Below, piece by piece: positions 27,361-37,323 of a stretch of DNA of 64,000 nt. The notes under the pieces are model-generated. The model did not search any database and was not told the origin of the DNA. It saw only the letters and a list, made by a program, of their open reading frames with translations. Numbering within the stretch: the stretch's first letter is position 1; every line of letters begins with the position of its first letter. The position numbers were made by a program, and so were the translations under genes. Source of the stretch: Cryobacterium frigoriphilum (GTDB lineage: Bacteria; Actinomycetota; Actinomycetes; Actinomycetales; Microbacteriaceae); NCBI RefSeq assembly GCF_004403305.1, contig NZ_SOHE01000041.1, positions 159,674-223,673 of the forward strand, read 5' to 3'.

Positions 27361-28331
27361 CGGCGTGCCCTCGCTTGGGGGTCGAGGGCGTCGCGAACCA
27401 CGTCGCCGAGCATGAGAAAGGACAACACGGTCACCGAGAGTGCGGCTGCGGGATACAGCAAGACCTGGGGGGCCGTGCGAATGGTGCTCTGGGCGTCGCC
27501 GATGTCGTTGCCCCAGCTCATGATGCCCTCGCCCAGACCGATGCCGAGAAAGGACAGCGTGGCTTCGGCCACGATGAACGTACCGAGTGAGACCGTCGCG
27601 ATGACGATGACGGGGGCGATCGCGTTCGGCAGCACGTGGCGCACGAGAATCGTGAACTTCGACACTCCGAGGGCGACGGATGCCGTCACATAGTCGGAAT
27701 TGCTGGCCGTCAGTACCGCGCCGCGCATGATGCGGGCGATCTGGGGCCAGGCGAAGATCGACATCACGAGCGCGATCGTCACCGGAGTGCGGTCGGGCAG
27801 CACGGAGAGCAGCACGATGGCGCCGAGCACGGTCGGAACGGCGAAGAAGATGTCGCCGATGCGGGAGACGATCGCGTCGAGAAATCCGCCGTAGTACCCG
27901 GCGAGGGCACCGACGACGATGCCAACGATCGTGACGAGTACCGTGGCGAGAATTCCCACGGTGACGGATGCCTGCGTGCCGAAGATCACGCGGGCGTAGA
28001 TGTCACAGCCCTGAAAGGTGAAGCCGAGGGGATGCCCGGCCTCTGGCCCGCCGTTGCTGTTTCCGAGCTCGCAGCCGTCGTTGGGCTGGGCGCTCGCGAA
28101 CAGTCCGGGAAAGATCGCCACGAGGGCGACGAGCAGAATCAGGGCGGAGGAGATCCAGAAGGTGGGCCGGCGACGCATGGCCTGCCAGGCATCCGACCAC
28201 GTACTGCGCGCCTTCTGACTCTCGTCGAGCTTGTCGAGCGGGGCCACCGGAGTGTCCTCGAGCGCGGCAACGAAGTGCTCCTGATCGGGGCGGGTGCCCC
28301 GCGGGGCGTCGGGAACGGTACTACTTGGCAT
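27357..28331 (-). CDS. Peptide-type ABC importer, permease C (system 2)
   Basis: 324-aa DppC/OppC-type permease. After a charged N-terminal tail, the first helix (FWISSALILLVALVAIFPGLF) leads to a periplasmic CELGNSNGGPEAGHPLGF segment and the GCDIYARVIFGTQASV motif. The EAA loop is DYVTASVALGVSKFTILVRHVLPN, and the C-terminus has GDVVRDALDPQARARR. It overlaps permease B by 11 bp upstream and the ATPase gene by 4 bp downstream, indicating tight translational coupling. Ordinary family length. Confidence 0.93.
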   Translation of the reverse strand: MPSSTVPDAPRGTRPDQEHFVAALEDTPVAPLDKLDESQKARSTWSDAWQAMRRRPTFWISSALILLVALVAIFPGLFASAQPNDGCELGNSNGGPEAGHPLGFTFQGCDIYARVIFGTQASVTVGILATVLVTIVGIVVGALAGYYGGFLDAIVSRIGDIFFAVPTVLGAIVLLSVLPDRTPVTIALVMSIFAWPQIARIMRGAVLTASNSDYVTASVALGVSKFTILVRHVLPNAIAPVIVIATVSLGTFIVAEATLSFLGIGLGEGIMSWGNDIGDAQSTIRTAPQVLLYPAAALSVTVLSFLMLGDVVRDALDPQARARR

Positions 28332-29250
28332 AACGGATCCTCGGGTCCAGGGCTGCGTAGAGCAGGTCCACGAACAGGTTGGCGACGACGAAGATGACCA
28401 CCATCACGGCGATGAAGGAAACCACCGTTGGCCCTTCGCCGAGCTGGATGGCGTCGTAGACGGTGCCGCCGACGCCGTTGATGTTGAAGATTCCCTCGGT
28501 GACGATGGCGCCGACCATGAGCGAACCGATATCGACACCCAGAAAGGTGACGACGGGAACGAGCGAGTTGCGCAGCACGTGCACGGTCACGACTCGAGGC
28601 CGGGACAGTCCCTTCGCCGTCGCGGTGCGCACAAAATCAGCGCCCAGATTGTCCGACACGCTGGCACGGGTGAGGCGCACGATATAGGCGAACGAGACGG
28701 ATGCCAGCACCAGCGCGGGCAGGATCAGTTCGTCCAGCGGCGCTGCCCCACTCACCGTGGTGCGGAATATCCCAAGCTGCACGCCGAAGACGAACTGCAA
28801 CACAAAACCGATGACGAAGGTCGGCACACTGATCAGCAGCAGGCTCACGACGAGGGCGCTCGCGTCGAACAGTTTGCCCTTGCGGAGGCCCGCGACGAGA
28901 CCGACGAGGATACCCGCGCTGGCCTCGAAGAACAGGGCGAGCATGGCCAGACGGGCCGTGATCGGGAAGGCGGAGGCCATGACCTCGGAGACCGGGCGAC
29001 CAGAGAAGGTCGTGCCCAGGTCGCCCTGGAAGAAGCCGCCGATGTAGAGCAGGTACTGCTGAATCAACGGTTTGTCGAGGTTGTACTCGGCGCGGATCTG
29101 GGCGATCACGCCCGGGGAAACCGGGCGGTCACCGTAGAGGGCCGCGATCGGGTCGCCGGGAAGGGAGAAGACCATGAAGTAGATGAGAAAGGTGGCGCCA
29201 AAGAACACGGGGATCATCTGGAGCAGGCGCTTGCCGGTGTACCAGAGCAT
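28321..29250 (-). CDS. Peptide-type ABC importer, permease B (system 2)
   Basis: 309-aa DppB/OppB-type permease of normal length, in contrast to the enlarged system 1 protein. Features are FSLPGDPIAALYGDRPVSPG after the first helix, the EAA loop DFVRTATAKGLSRPRVVTVHVLRN, a GIFNINGVGGTVYDAI loop and the C-terminal DLLYAALDPRIRYAK. The gene begins 158 bp after the stop of the binding-protein gene and overlaps permease C by 11 bp. No clear ribosome binding site is seen before the ATG. Confidence 0.93.
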   Translation of the reverse strand: MLWYTGKRLLQMIPVFFGATFLIYFMVFSLPGDPIAALYGDRPVSPGVIAQIRAEYNLDKPLIQQYLLYIGGFFQGDLGTTFSGRPVSEVMASAFPITARLAMLALFFEASAGILVGLVAGLRKGKLFDASALVVSLLLISVPTFVIGFVLQFVFGVQLGIFRTTVSGAAPLDELILPALVLASVSFAYIVRLTRASVSDNLGADFVRTATAKGLSRPRVVTVHVLRNSLVPVVTFLGVDIGSLMVGAIVTEGIFNINGVGGTVYDAIQLGEGPTVVSFIAVMVVIFVVANLFVDLLYAALDPRIRYAK

Positions 29251-29408
29251 CAGGTCGCCACAGTGGAACGAATGAGCATGAAAATCGCAATCGATGAAGT
29301 GACTCTTGTCGCTGCGCGCGAAAGTCGCGCCAGTCTTGGGTGTGCGCTGTCCGGGGCACGAGGCCCCGAACAGCGCACGGTGAAGCAGGTTCTCAGGTGG
29401 CGGGCGCG

Positions 29409-31082
29409 CTACTCCTTGGTGATGTTGGAGTACAGCGGAACGGAATCCCAGCCGAACTCAACGTTCTGAACCGTGTCGGCCCAGACGCCGGTGACGTTGG
29501 CGTACCAGAGCGGAACGGTCGGCAGGTCCTTGAGCAAAACCTCCTGCGCTTCCACGTACTTCGCCGTGGCGTCTTCGACGCTGGATGCCGAGGCACCCTC
29601 GTCGAGCAGGCCGTCGAACTCTTCGCTGCTGTAACCCTCGTAATTCGAGCCGGCGCCGGTCTTGTACAGCGGGGCCAGGAAGTTGTACATCGAGGGGTAG
29701 TCCGCCTGCCAGCCGGCACGCGTCGCACCGGTCAGGGTCGCGGCCGAGCGGTCATCGAGCGCGGCCGCGAAGGTCGGGTACGGCTTGCCGGCTGCTTCGA
29801 TGTCGAGCGTATTCTTGATGCTGTTGACCACGGCGTCGACCCAGGCTGAGTGGCCTCCGTCGGAGTTGTAGGCGATGTCGAAGGTGTCCTCGTAGGGCGA
29901 GATCGCATCCGCTTCGGCCCACTTGGCGACGGCCTCCTCGGGATTGTACTCGAGAACCTCTGAGCCCTCGAGGGAGTCCGAATAGCCGTCGATGACCGGC
30001 GACGTGAAGTCGGTCGCCGGGGTGCGGGTGCCCTGGAAGATGACGTCGGTGATCTCTTCGCGGTTGATCGACATCGAGATCGCGGCCCGGCGCAGTTCGC
30101 CTTCTTCACCGCTCCAGTGCTCGAGGTAGTACGGCATGTTGAAGGCCTGGAATACGGCGGCCGGCTGGTTCACGAACGTGTCCGGAAAGTCGGACTGGTA
30201 GCTCGCGAAAGCGGATGGCGGCAGCGCATCGAGCACATCGAGGTCACCGCCCTGCACGGCCGCGTAGGCACCCTCCTGGGTGCCGTAGAAGACGATGTCG
30301 AGGCCGCCGTTCTTGGGCACCCGCACGCCCGCATAGTCGGGGTTGGTCACGAGGGCGATCTGCACGTCGTGCTCCCACGCTCCCTCGGCGGCGAGTTCGT
30401 ACGGGCCGTTGCCGATCGGGTTCTCGCCGAAGGCATCCATGTCTTCGAAGGCGACCTTGGGAAGCGGGGAGTAGGCGGTGTAGCCCAGTCGCAAGGGCCA
30501 GTCGGCCTCGGCGGTGGCGAGTTCGACCGTGAAGGTCGTGTCATCCACGACGGTCAGGCCGCTCATGGTCTCGGTGAGCGGGTCGCCGACCTGCAGCGGA
30601 GCGCCGGCCTCGTCAACCGCGCCGGACGGGTCGTCCATGGTGTTCTGCACGTCGGAGTAGCCGACGATGTTGTCGAAGAAATACGAGGATCCCTGAGCGT
30701 TGTCGTAGAGCGCCCCGTAGTTCCAGGCGTCGATGAACGACTCGGAGGTGACCGGTTCGTCGTTGGTGAAGGTCCAGCCGTCATTGAGCGTGACGGTCCA
30801 GGTCGTCGCGTCGTCGGACTCGATGGACTCGGCAACCTCGAGCTCCTGCTCACCCGTTGCGCTGTAGGACACCAGCCCCGCGAAGACCGACGTGACGATC
30901 TTGCCGCCACCGGCCTCGGTGGTGTTGGTGGGAATCAACGGATTCTGCGGTTCGGAGCCGTTCGTGGTGACGATCGCGCTCCCGTCGCCCGTTGATTGCG
31001 GTTCGGATGAGCAGCCGCTGAGCGCGAGCGCTCCGACGGCGGCCAGAGCGATGGCAGTGGTGCCCATTCTCCTGATTTTCAA
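29409..31082 (-). CDS. Peptide-type ABC importer, substrate-binding lipoprotein (system 2)
   Basis: 557-aa family 5 extracellular solute-binding protein, OppA-like. I choose the TTG at 31082 because GGAGG lies four bases upstream. The resulting N-terminus LKIRRMGTTAIALAAV parallels MRIRRIG of the system 1 protein. The lipobox is LSGC. OppA-type features include LNDGWTFTNDEPVTSESF, GNGPYELAAEG, and MSINREEITDVIF. The gene heads the system 2 operon. The C-terminal third (YNFLAPLYKTG) resembles the OppA peptide-binding group more than the Dpp/nickel group. That hints at oligopeptides (weak inference). Confidence 0.92.
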   Translation of the reverse strand: MKIRRMGTTAIALAAVGALALSGCSSEPQSTGDGSAIVTTNGSEPQNPLIPTNTTEAGGGKIVTSVFAGLVSYSATGEQELEVAESIESDDATTWTVTLNDGWTFTNDEPVTSESFIDAWNYGALYDNAQGSSYFFDNIVGYSDVQNTMDDPSGAVDEAGAPLQVGDPLTETMSGLTVVDDTTFTVELATAEADWPLRLGYTAYSPLPKVAFEDMDAFGENPIGNGPYELAAEGAWEHDVQIALVTNPDYAGVRVPKNGGLDIVFYGTQEGAYAAVQGGDLDVLDALPPSAFASYQSDFPDTFVNQPAAVFQAFNMPYYLEHWSGEEGELRRAAISMSINREEITDVIFQGTRTPATDFTSPVIDGYSDSLEGSEVLEYNPEEAVAKWAEADAISPYEDTFDIAYNSDGGHSAWVDAVVNSIKNTLDIEAAGKPYPTFAAALDDRSAATLTGATRAGWQADYPSMYNFLAPLYKTGAGSNYEGYSSEEFDGLLDEGASASSVEDATAKYVEAQEVLLKDLPTVPLWYANVTGVWADTVQNVEFGWDSVPLYSNITKE

Positions 31083-31148
31083 TTGTCCTCCAGTGCACAG
31101 GGGGTACCCGGCAAGGCTCGTGGCCACGCCGTTGTACCAGTTCTATGT

Positions 31149-31163
31149 ACCCTAGATAGGGGT
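31149..31163. promoter_or_regulatory. Leader motif shared by ABC systems 1 and 2 (copy 2)
   Basis: ACCCTAGATAGGGGT, 67 bp upstream of the TTG start of the system 2 lipoprotein, differs at two bases from copy 1 (25403-25417). Next to it on the upstream side is the inverted repeat CCCCCCACTCGGGGGG (31172-31187), which could form a hairpin in a longer leader. System 3 lacks the motif. Confidence 0.45.
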
Positions 31164-31339
31164 CAGAGCATCCCCCCACTCGGGGGGCTTAACGTTACCG
31201 ATACGAAACATTTGACCTGCTATAAGTGCAGTATTCTAGTAAATTGTGCAGAAATGCTCGGTTAATGGCCTGTCGGCGCTCTGTCAGCGGGCCCTCAGAG
31301 AGAGCGGCAGAGCGGCAGCCGCAATGACAGAATGAGCAC

Positions 31340-31732
31340 ATGGCCCCCGCGACGGTTCCGCTCTCTGCCCTGCTCATCTTTGACGGGGACTGCGGCTTCT
31401 GCACGACCGCTGTGACCTGGGCCACGCGGCTGTTGCCGGCTATGCCGCACGCCTCCCCGTTTCAGTGGACCGACCTCGAGACCTACGGCGTGACGCTCGC
31501 CCAGGCCACCCACCGGGTCTGGTTCGTCGCCGACGGTCGACGCTACGGCGGCGCGGCCGCGGTCGCTGCCATCCTGCGCCGCCAGCCGATCGCCGCCCTG
31601 AGGTTCTGCGGCTGGCTCGGTACGGTGCCACCGTGGTCATGGACCGCCGAGGTCGGCTACCGGCTGGTCGCTCGCTACCGCCACAGGCTGCCCGGCGGCA
31701 CGCCGGCCTGCAGGATGCCCGCCGGTGCCTGA
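31340..31732 (+). CDS. DCC-family thiol-disulfide oxidoreductase (DUF393)
   Basis: 130 aa, thioredoxin-like DCC family named after its DxxCxxC motif. Here FDGDCGFC lies at residues 14-21, with both redox cysteines present. The region FVADGRRYGGAAAVAAILR is the conserved central segment. Family members are thought to act in thiol redox chemistry, but substrates are unknown. The ATG at 31340 is divergent from the system 2 ABC operon. The 3' end overlaps the following CPBP protease gene by 8 bp, so the two are probably one operon. Confidence 0.87.
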   Translation: MAPATVPLSALLIFDGDCGFCTTAVTWATRLLPAMPHASPFQWTDLETYGVTLAQATHRVWFVADGRRYGGAAAVAAILRRQPIAALRFCGWLGTVPPWSWTAEVGYRLVARYRHRLPGGTPACRMPAGA

Positions 31733-32603
31733 ACGCTCCGCATCCGAGCGGCCCGCGCCTGGTCGGCCGTCGCCCGAGCGGCCGTCGCCCGAGCGGCCCG
31801 CGCCTGCCCCGCAGGGCGGGCTCGTCGTGCCCGCCCTGTCCCGGCCCGACAAGACGCGACTGTACTGGGAGGTCGCGATCGTTCTCGGGCTGTCGCTCGG
31901 GGCATCCGCTGTCTATTCGATCGTGTCGATCATTGCCCGGCTGACGGATGTCACGCCCCTCGCCGAGCAGTCGGCCACACTGAACGGGTCGCAGTCCCCG
32001 CGGGAGTGGCTCGACTTCACGTACCAGTTTCTGGGCATCGTCTTCGGGGTGTTCGCCGTCGCACTCGTGCTCTTTCTGCTGTGGCGGCCGGGGCTGAGCG
32101 CGTTTCGGCGCATCGGCTTCGACCTCACTCGGCCGGGGCGCGATGTTCTCGGCGGCCTGGGGCTGCTGCTCGTCATCGGCATTCCGGGGCTGGGCCTCTA
32201 TCTGGCGGGTCGGGCATTGGGCTTCACGGTCGCCGTCGTGCCGTCTCCGATCGACACCTTCTGGTGGACGATCCCCATTCTCGTACTCTCGGCGCTGCGG
32301 GCGGCACTGCTCGAGGAGATCATTGTCGTGGGCTACCTGTTCACCCGGCTGCGCGAGCTCGGCTGGTCGCGGTGGACGATCATCCTGTCGTCGGCCGTGC
32401 TGCGCGGCAGCTACCACCTGTACCAGGGAATCGGGCCGTTCTTCGGCAACGTCGCGATGGGAGTGGTGTTCGGCTGGTGTTACGAGCGCTGGGGTCGCAC
32501 GATGCCGCTCGTGGTGACGCACTGGCTGCTCGACATTCTCTCGTTCGTCGGCTACCCGCTCGCGCTGGCCTGGTTTCCGGGGCTGCTGGCCCCCGCCAGC
32601 TGA
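31725..32603 (+). CDS. CPBP-family intramembrane glutamic endopeptidase
   Basis: 292-aa membrane protein of the CPBP (CAAX protease and bacteriocin-processing, ABI) family. About eight hydrophobic segments are present. The catalytic motifs are LLEEIIVVGYLFTRLR (paired Glu, about residues 200-215), RGSYHLYQG (His) and THWLLD (second His). The N-terminal 35 residues are a Pro/Arg/Ser repeat (PSPERPSPERPAP), encoded by a short DNA tandem. The start is a GTG at 31725, overlapping the DCC gene. The TGA stop is the first triplet of a 14-bp minisatellite. Possible substrates are membrane proteins or prenylated peptides; none is indicated. Confidence 0.88.
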   Translation: MPERSASERPAPGRPSPERPSPERPAPAPQGGLVVPALSRPDKTRLYWEVAIVLGLSLGASAVYSIVSIIARLTDVTPLAEQSATLNGSQSPREWLDFTYQFLGIVFGVFAVALVLFLLWRPGLSAFRRIGFDLTRPGRDVLGGLGLLLVIGIPGLGLYLAGRALGFTVAVVPSPIDTFWWTIPILVLSALRAALLEEIIVVGYLFTRLRELGWSRWTIILSSAVLRGSYHLYQGIGPFFGNVAMGVVFGWCYERWGRTMPLVVTHWLLDILSFVGYPLALAWFPGLLAPAS

Positions 32604-32642
32604 CCTCGCGCGGATGACCTCGCACGGATGACCTCGCGCGGA
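32601..32642. repeat. 14-bp tandem repeat beginning at the CPBP stop codon
   Basis: Three copies of TGACCTCGCGCGGA (one variant with GCACGGA) followed by a fourth truncated TGACC. The first TGA is the stop codon of the CPBP gene. Confidence 0.9.
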
Positions 32643-32658
32643 TGACCGCGCCCAAAAC

Positions 32659-32694
32659 GGGTGGCCGCTACGGCCGTTACCGTAGCGGCCACCC
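32659..32694. terminator. Bidirectional terminator between CPBP gene and gcvP
   Basis: Inverted repeat GGGTGGCCGCTACGG / CCGTAGCGGCCACCC with a 6-nt CCGTTA loop, between convergent genes. There is an AAAA run four bases before the left arm, giving a U-run for minus-strand transcripts. The GC-rich stem and position support termination from both sides. Confidence 0.75.
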
Positions 32695-32696
32695 CG

Positions 32697-32715
32697 GTTG
32701 TTGAGCCCGTCGAAA
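32697..32715. repeat. Actinobacterial REP-like sequence (GTTGAGCCCGTCGAAAC)
   Basis: GGTTGTTGAGCCCGTCGAA AC matches a short interspersed sequence that I know from many actinobacterial intergenic regions (translated spuriously as VSTGSTT or VEPVET). Only one copy is seen in the window. Its function is not established. Confidence 0.5.
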
Positions 32716-32773
32716 CATAGGGGCGGTGGTGAGCGAGACCCCGCATCACCACCGCTATTCGACCGTCCGCACC

Positions 32774-35722
32774 CTACTCGAAGGCCTCCGGCGGCGGGCA
32801 GGAGCAGGCCAGGTTGCGATCCCCGAAGGCGTTGTCGATGCGACGCACCGGCGGCCAATACTTGCCACGCACGAGCGAGGCGAGCGGGTAGACCGCCGTC
32901 TCCCGGTCATACGGATGCTCCCACTCCCCCGAAATCACGGCCTGCGCCGTGTGCGGTGCATTGTGCAGCGGGTTGTCGTCGGCCGGCCAGGTGCCGGCGC
33001 CCACGGCATCCGCTTCGGCCTTGATCGCGAGCATGGCCTCGACGAAGCGGTCGATCTCGCCGAGGTCTTCGCTCTCGGTCGGTTCGACCATGAGCGTGCC
33101 GGCCACCGGAAAGCTCATCGTCGGCGAGTGGAAGCCGTAGTCGATCAGGCGTTTCGCGACGTCGTCGACGGTGACCCCGGTCGCCGCCGTCAGCGGCCGC
33201 AGGTCGAGGATGCACTCGTGCGCGACGAGTCCGTTCTCGCCCGAGTAGAGCAGCGGGTAGGCGCCTGACAGGCGCGAGGCGACGTAGTTCGCGGCGAGTA
33301 CGGCTGCTCCGGTGGCGGCGCGCAAGCCGTCGGCGCCCATCATGCGCACGTAGGCCCAGGAGATGGGCAGGATGCTCGGGCTGCCGTACGGCGCCGCCGA
33401 GACCGGCCCGCCGCCGTGTACGACGGTCGCGGTGGGCTGGTCAGGGGGCGTCAAGAGGTAGTGCTCGTCGCTCTGGGCGAGCGGATGCCCCGGCAGGAAC
33501 GCCGCGAGGTGGGCCTTGGCCGCGACCGGGCCGACGCCCGGGCCGCCCCCGCCGTGCGGGATGCAGAACGTCTTGTGCAGGTTGAGGTGCGACACGTCGC
33601 CGCCGAAATCGCCGTAGCGCGCGAAGCCGAGCAGGGCGTTGAGGTTGGCGCCGTCGACGTAGACCTGGCCGCCGGCGTCGTGCACCGCGCGGCAGATGGT
33701 GGCGACCTCATGCTCGTACACCCCGTGCGTCGACGGGTAGGTGATCATGAGCGCGGCGAGGTCGGCGGCGTGCTCGGCGATCTTCGCCTGCAGATCGTCG
33801 AGATCGACGTTGCCGAGGCTGTCGCAGGCGACGACGACGACGCGCATGCCGGCGAGGGCGGCGGATGCCGCGTTCGTGCCGTGCGCGCTCGAGGGAATCA
33901 GGCACACCGTGCGGGCCGTATCCCCCCGGGAGCGGTGGTACCCGGCAATGGCCAGCAGGCCGGCGAGTTCGCCCTGGCTGCCGGCGTTCGGCTGCAGGGA
34001 CACGGAGTCGTAGCCGGTGACGTCGGTCAGCCACGTTTCGAGCTGGCGCACGAGGCCGAGGTAGCCCTCGACATCCGCTCGCGGAGCGAAGGGGTGCAGG
34101 CCGGCAAACTCGGGCCAGCTGACGGCCGCCATCTCGCTCGCAGCATTGAGCTTCATGGTGCAGCTGCCGAGCGGGATCATGCCACGGTCGAGCGCGTAGT
34201 CGGCGTCGGCGAGGCGCTTGAGGTAGCGCATCATGCTCGTCTCCGAGCGGTGCGTGTTGAAGACCGGGTGGGTGAGGAATTCGCTCGTGCGGGCCAGTTC
34301 GACCGGAAGCCCCTCGACCGCGGTGCCGAAGTCGACGTGGCCGAAGGCGTCCGAGCCGCCGAAGGCCTGCACGACCCAGGACAGGTCGGTCAGCGTCGTG
34401 GTCTCATCGACCGAGAGGCCGAGGGTGTCCGCATCGATCAGGCGCAGGTTCACGTCGTTGTCGGCGGCGCGGGCGAGAATCTCCTCGGCGCGGCCGGGCA
34501 CCGACACGAGCAGGGTGTCGAAAAAGCTCGCCCCGAGCACCTCGGCGCCGGCGGCGGTCAGGGCCGCGGCGAGCTGCCCGGCCTTCTCGTGCACCTGGCC
34601 GGCGATCTGGCGCAGCCCGTCGGGCCCGTGGTAGACGGCGTACATGCCGGCCATCACGGCGAGCAGCACCTGCGCGGTGCAGATGTTCGAGGTCGCCTTG
34701 TCGCGGCGGATGTGCTGCTCGCGCACCTGCAGCGCGAGGCGGTAGGCCGGGTGGCCGTCGGCGTCGACGCTCACTCCGACGAGGCGGCCCGGCAGCTGGC
34801 GTTCGAGGCCCTTTCGCACGGCCATGTAGCCGGCGTGTGGTCCGCCGAAACCCATCGGCACGCCGAAACGCTGGCTGGTGCCCACGGCGACATCCGCGCC
34901 GAGTTCGCCGGGCGAGGTGATGAGGGTGAGGGCGAGCAGGTCGGCCGCGACGACGGCGAGGGCCTTCTGCTCGTGCGCGAGGGCGATGACGGATGCGGGA
35001 TTCCACACCCGTCCGCTGGCCGCCGGATACTGCACGAAGACACCGAAGTACTCGCCGAGGTCGGCGGCGGTGGTCTGCTCGTTGAGGTCGACGACGGCGA
35101 GTTCGATGCCGAGGGCGGCCGCGCGGTTCGCGAGCAGCGCGTGGGTCTGCGGGAAGGCATCCGCATCGACGATGAAGCGGCGGGCGGCGACCTTGGAGGC
35201 GCGGCGGGCCAGCAGCATGCCCTCGACCACGGCGGTGGACTCGTCGAGCATCGACGCGTTCGCGGTCGACAGGCCGGTGAGGTCGGCGATCATGGTCTGA
35301 AAGTTGATGAGGGCTTCGAGGCGGCCCTGCGAGATCTCCGGCTGGTAGGGCGTGTACGCGGTGTACCAGCTCGGGTTCTCGAACACGTTGCGCTGGATCA
35401 CGGCGGGCGTGATCGTGTCGTAGTAGCCGAGGCCGATCATCGACCTCTTGACGGTGTTCCACTCCGCCATGACGCGCAGTTCGGCAATCGCCTCCCGCTC
35501 GGTCGCGGCCGGCGGCAGGGTGCTGTCGCCGGGGGTGCGGAAGGAGTCGGCGTGGATGTTCGCCGGGATCGCGGCATCGACGAGGGCGTTCAGGGAGTCG
35601 TAGCCGAGGGTGGCCAGCATGTGCTGCTGGGCGGCGGCATCCGTGCCGATATGGCGTTCGACGAAGGGCAGGGCGGCGGGTGCGGGGGTCGTGCGCAGGG
35701 TCGGGGAGCTCGACATAGTCAT
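32774..35722 (-). CDS. gcvP: Glycine dehydrogenase (decarboxylating), P protein
   Basis: 982-aa PLP enzyme that decarboxylates glycine and transfers the aminomethyl group to lipoyl-GcvH. It is the single-chain homodimeric form (alpha and beta halves fused). N-terminal [20 protein letters not shown] is typical. The PLP lysine is in [19 protein letters not shown] in the C-terminal half, with [20 protein letters not shown] and [13 protein letters not shown] nearby. The C-terminus ends in [15 protein letters not shown] as in other GcvP proteins. It lies 8 bp after gcvH, in the order gcvT-gcvH-gcvP. Convergent with the CPBP gene, separated by a terminator. Confidence 0.97.
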   Translation of the reverse strand: MTMSSSPTLRTTPAPAALPFVERHIGTDAAAQQHMLATLGYDSLNALVDAAIPANIHADSFRTPGDSTLPPAATEREAIAELRVMAEWNTVKRSMIGLGYYDTITPAVIQRNVFENPSWYTAYTPYQPEISQGRLEALINFQTMIADLTGLSTANASMLDESTAVVEGMLLARRASKVAARRFIVDADAFPQTHALLANRAAALGIELAVVDLNEQTTAADLGEYFGVFVQYPAASGRVWNPASVIALAHEQKALAVVAADLLALTLITSPGELGADVAVGTSQRFGVPMGFGGPHAGYMAVRKGLERQLPGRLVGVSVDADGHPAYRLALQVREQHIRRDKATSNICTAQVLLAVMAGMYAVYHGPDGLRQIAGQVHEKAGQLAAALTAAGAEVLGASFFDTLLVSVPGRAEEILARAADNDVNLRLIDADTLGLSVDETTTLTDLSWVVQAFGGSDAFGHVDFGTAVEGLPVELARTSEFLTHPVFNTHRSETSMMRYLKRLADADYALDRGMIPLGSCTMKLNAASEMAAVSWPEFAGLHPFAPRADVEGYLGLVRQLETWLTDVTGYDSVSLQPNAGSQGELAGLLAIAGYHRSRGDTARTVCLIPSSAHGTNAASAALAGMRVVVVACDSLGNVDLDDLQAKIAEHAADLAALMITYPSTHGVYEHEVATICRAVHDAGGQVYVDGANLNALLGFARYGDFGGDVSHLNLHKTFCIPHGGGGPGVGPVAAKAHLAAFLPGHPLAQSDEHYLLTPPDQPTATVVHGGGPVSAAPYGSPSILPISWAYVRMMGADGLRAATGAAVLAANYVASRLSGAYPLLYSGENGLVAHECILDLRPLTAATGVTVDDVAKRLIDYGFHSPTMSFPVAGTLMVEPTESEDLGEIDRFVEAMLAIKAEADAVGAGTWPADDNPLHNAPHTAQAVISGEWEHPYDRETAVYPLASLVRGKYWPPVRRIDNAFGDRNLACSCPPPEAFE

Positions 35723-35730
35723 AACGGCGG

Positions 35731-36102
35731 CTATTCGCCGGTGAGGGCGGTGTACTCGGCGAAGCTGAGCAGGGCGGGCAGCTCGGTGAATTCGACCTTG
35801 ATCAGCCAGCCCTCGCCGAAGGGGTCGCTGTTGACCAGTTCGGGGCTGTCGACGACGGCCGCGTTCGTGGCCGTGACGGTGCCGTTCACCGGGGCGAAGA
35901 GCTCACCGACCGATTTGGTGCTCTCGATCTCGCCGACGACGGTGCCGCTCGCGACGGCGCTGCCGACCTCGGGCAGCTCGACGAAGACCACATCGCCGAG
36001 CTTCTCGGCGGCGTAGGCGGTGATGCCAACGGTCGCGACGCTACCGTCGACCAGCACCCACTCGTGCTCACTGGTGTACTTGAGTTCAGACTTGTCTGCC
36101 AT
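35731..36102 (-). CDS. gcvH: Glycine cleavage system H protein
   Basis: 123-aa lipoyl carrier that shuttles the aminomethyl group from GcvP to GcvT. The lipoyl-attachment lysine is Lys63 in [15 protein letters not shown]. The N-terminal KYTSEHEWV and central [19 protein letters not shown] motifs match the family. Length is normal. It is the middle gene of the gcvTHP operon, 67 bp after gcvT and 8 bp before gcvP. A lipoamide dehydrogenase gene is not in the window. Confidence 0.97.
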   Translation of the reverse strand: MADKSELKYTSEHEWVLVDGSVATVGITAYAAEKLGDVVFVELPEVGSAVASGTVVGEIESTKSVGELFAPVNGTVTATNAAVVDSPELVNSDPFGEGWLIKVEFTELPALLSFAEYTALTGE

Positions 36103-36169
36103 GGGAATTCCTCTCAGGTGAATCAGTATGAAGCTGAATCAGTATGAAGCTGTGAAATCAGGAGCTGCG

Positions 36170-37318
36170 CTATTTCTGGCGCTTATAGAAGGGAAGCGAC
36201 GTGACCGTCGCGGGAATGCGGGTGCCGCGCACGTCGACGTAGACCTCGGTGCCGAGGCGGGCGAGCGGCGCGGGCACGTAGGCCATCGCGATCGGGTAGC
36301 CCAGCGTGGGCGAGAGCGCACCGCTCGTGATGATGCCCTCGGGTTCGGTCGCATCGAGGCTGCGAAAGATGCGGTAATCGGCACGCCCGGCGCGCTTGCC
36401 GGTGCTGATCAGCCCCACGAGCACCGGGGCTTCGGCGCTCGGGCCCTCTTCGCTTGCGGCCCGGCCGATGAAGTCGGTGTCCTTGGCGAGGTTCACGACC
36501 CGGCCGAGTCCGGCCTGGGCGGGAAACGTGTTGCGGGTCAGTTCGTGGCCGTAGAGCGGCATCCCCGCCTCGAGGCGCAGCGTGTCACGGCTCGCGAGCC
36601 CGGCGGGAACGAGCCCGGCGTCGGTACCGGCCGCCAGCAGCGCGTCCCACAGGGCGGCCGCGTTCGCATTCGGCAGGTACAGCTCGAAGCCGTCTTCACC
36701 GGTGTAGCCGGTGCGGGCGATGAACACCGGCACCTCGGGCAGGTCGATACCGGCGAAAGTGCCGGTCACCGCGCGGTAATAGCGCAGCGTTCTGAGGTCA
36801 GCAGATGCTCCGAATCCGGCCGTCTGCGCCAGGATAGCGAGTGCGGCGGGGCCCTGCACGGCGATCAGGGCGGTGTCATCACTCTCGTCGGTGACGGTAA
36901 CGTCGAAGCGCGCGGCGCGCTGCTGCAGGGCGTCGACCGCGGCAAAACGGTTGCCGGCATTGGCGACCACGAGGAACTCGGATTCGGCGGTGCGGTAGAC
37001 GACGACGTCGTCGATGATGCCGCCGTTCTCGGCCAGCAGCAGGCTGTATTTCGCCTGCAGCAGCGTGATCGCGGACAGCTGCCCGGCGAGCGCATAGTCG
37101 AGGTAGGCGCCGGCATCCGGTCCGCTGACCCGGATCTCGGCCATGTGCGAGAGGTCGAAGAGGCCGGCGGCGGTGCGCACGGCGTGGTGCTCGGCGAGGT
37201 CACTCGAGTAGCGCACCGGCATCTGCCAGCCGGCGAAGTCGGTGAAGCTGGCACCGGCATCAATGTGAGCCTGGTGCAGGGGCGAGAAACGCTGGGCGTT
37301 GGTGTCCGTGACGGTCAT
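36170..37318 (-). CDS. gcvT: Aminomethyltransferase, glycine cleavage T protein
   Basis: 382-aa tetrahydrofolate-dependent enzyme releasing ammonia and methylene-THF from aminomethyl-GcvH. N-terminal SPLHQAHIDAGASFTDFAGWQMPVRY-like sequence, DLSHMAEIRVSGPDA with the conserved Asp-His region, and RTGYTGEDGFELYLP are diagnostic. It is the first gene of gcvTHP. The leader (37319-37480) contains an inverted repeat CTCCGG/CCGGAG (37324-37329 and 37339-37344) that would pair the GGAG just before the start codon. I see none of the conserved glycine-riboswitch core sequences there. Confidence 0.96.
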   Translation of the reverse strand: MTVTDTNAQRFSPLHQAHIDAGASFTDFAGWQMPVRYSSDLAEHHAVRTAAGLFDLSHMAEIRVSGPDAGAYLDYALAGQLSAITLLQAKYSLLLAENGGIIDDVVVYRTAESEFLVVANAGNRFAAVDALQQRAARFDVTVTDESDDTALIAVQGPAALAILAQTAGFGASADLRTLRYYRAVTGTFAGIDLPEVPVFIARTGYTGEDGFELYLPNANAAALWDALLAAGTDAGLVPAGLASRDTLRLEAGMPLYGHELTRNTFPAQAGLGRVVNLAKDTDFIGRAASEEGPSAEAPVLVGLISTGKRAGRADYRIFRSLDATEPEGIITSGALSPTLGYPIAMAYVPAPLARLGTEVYVDVRGTRIPATVTSLPFYKRQK

Positions 37319-37323
37319 GAGTT

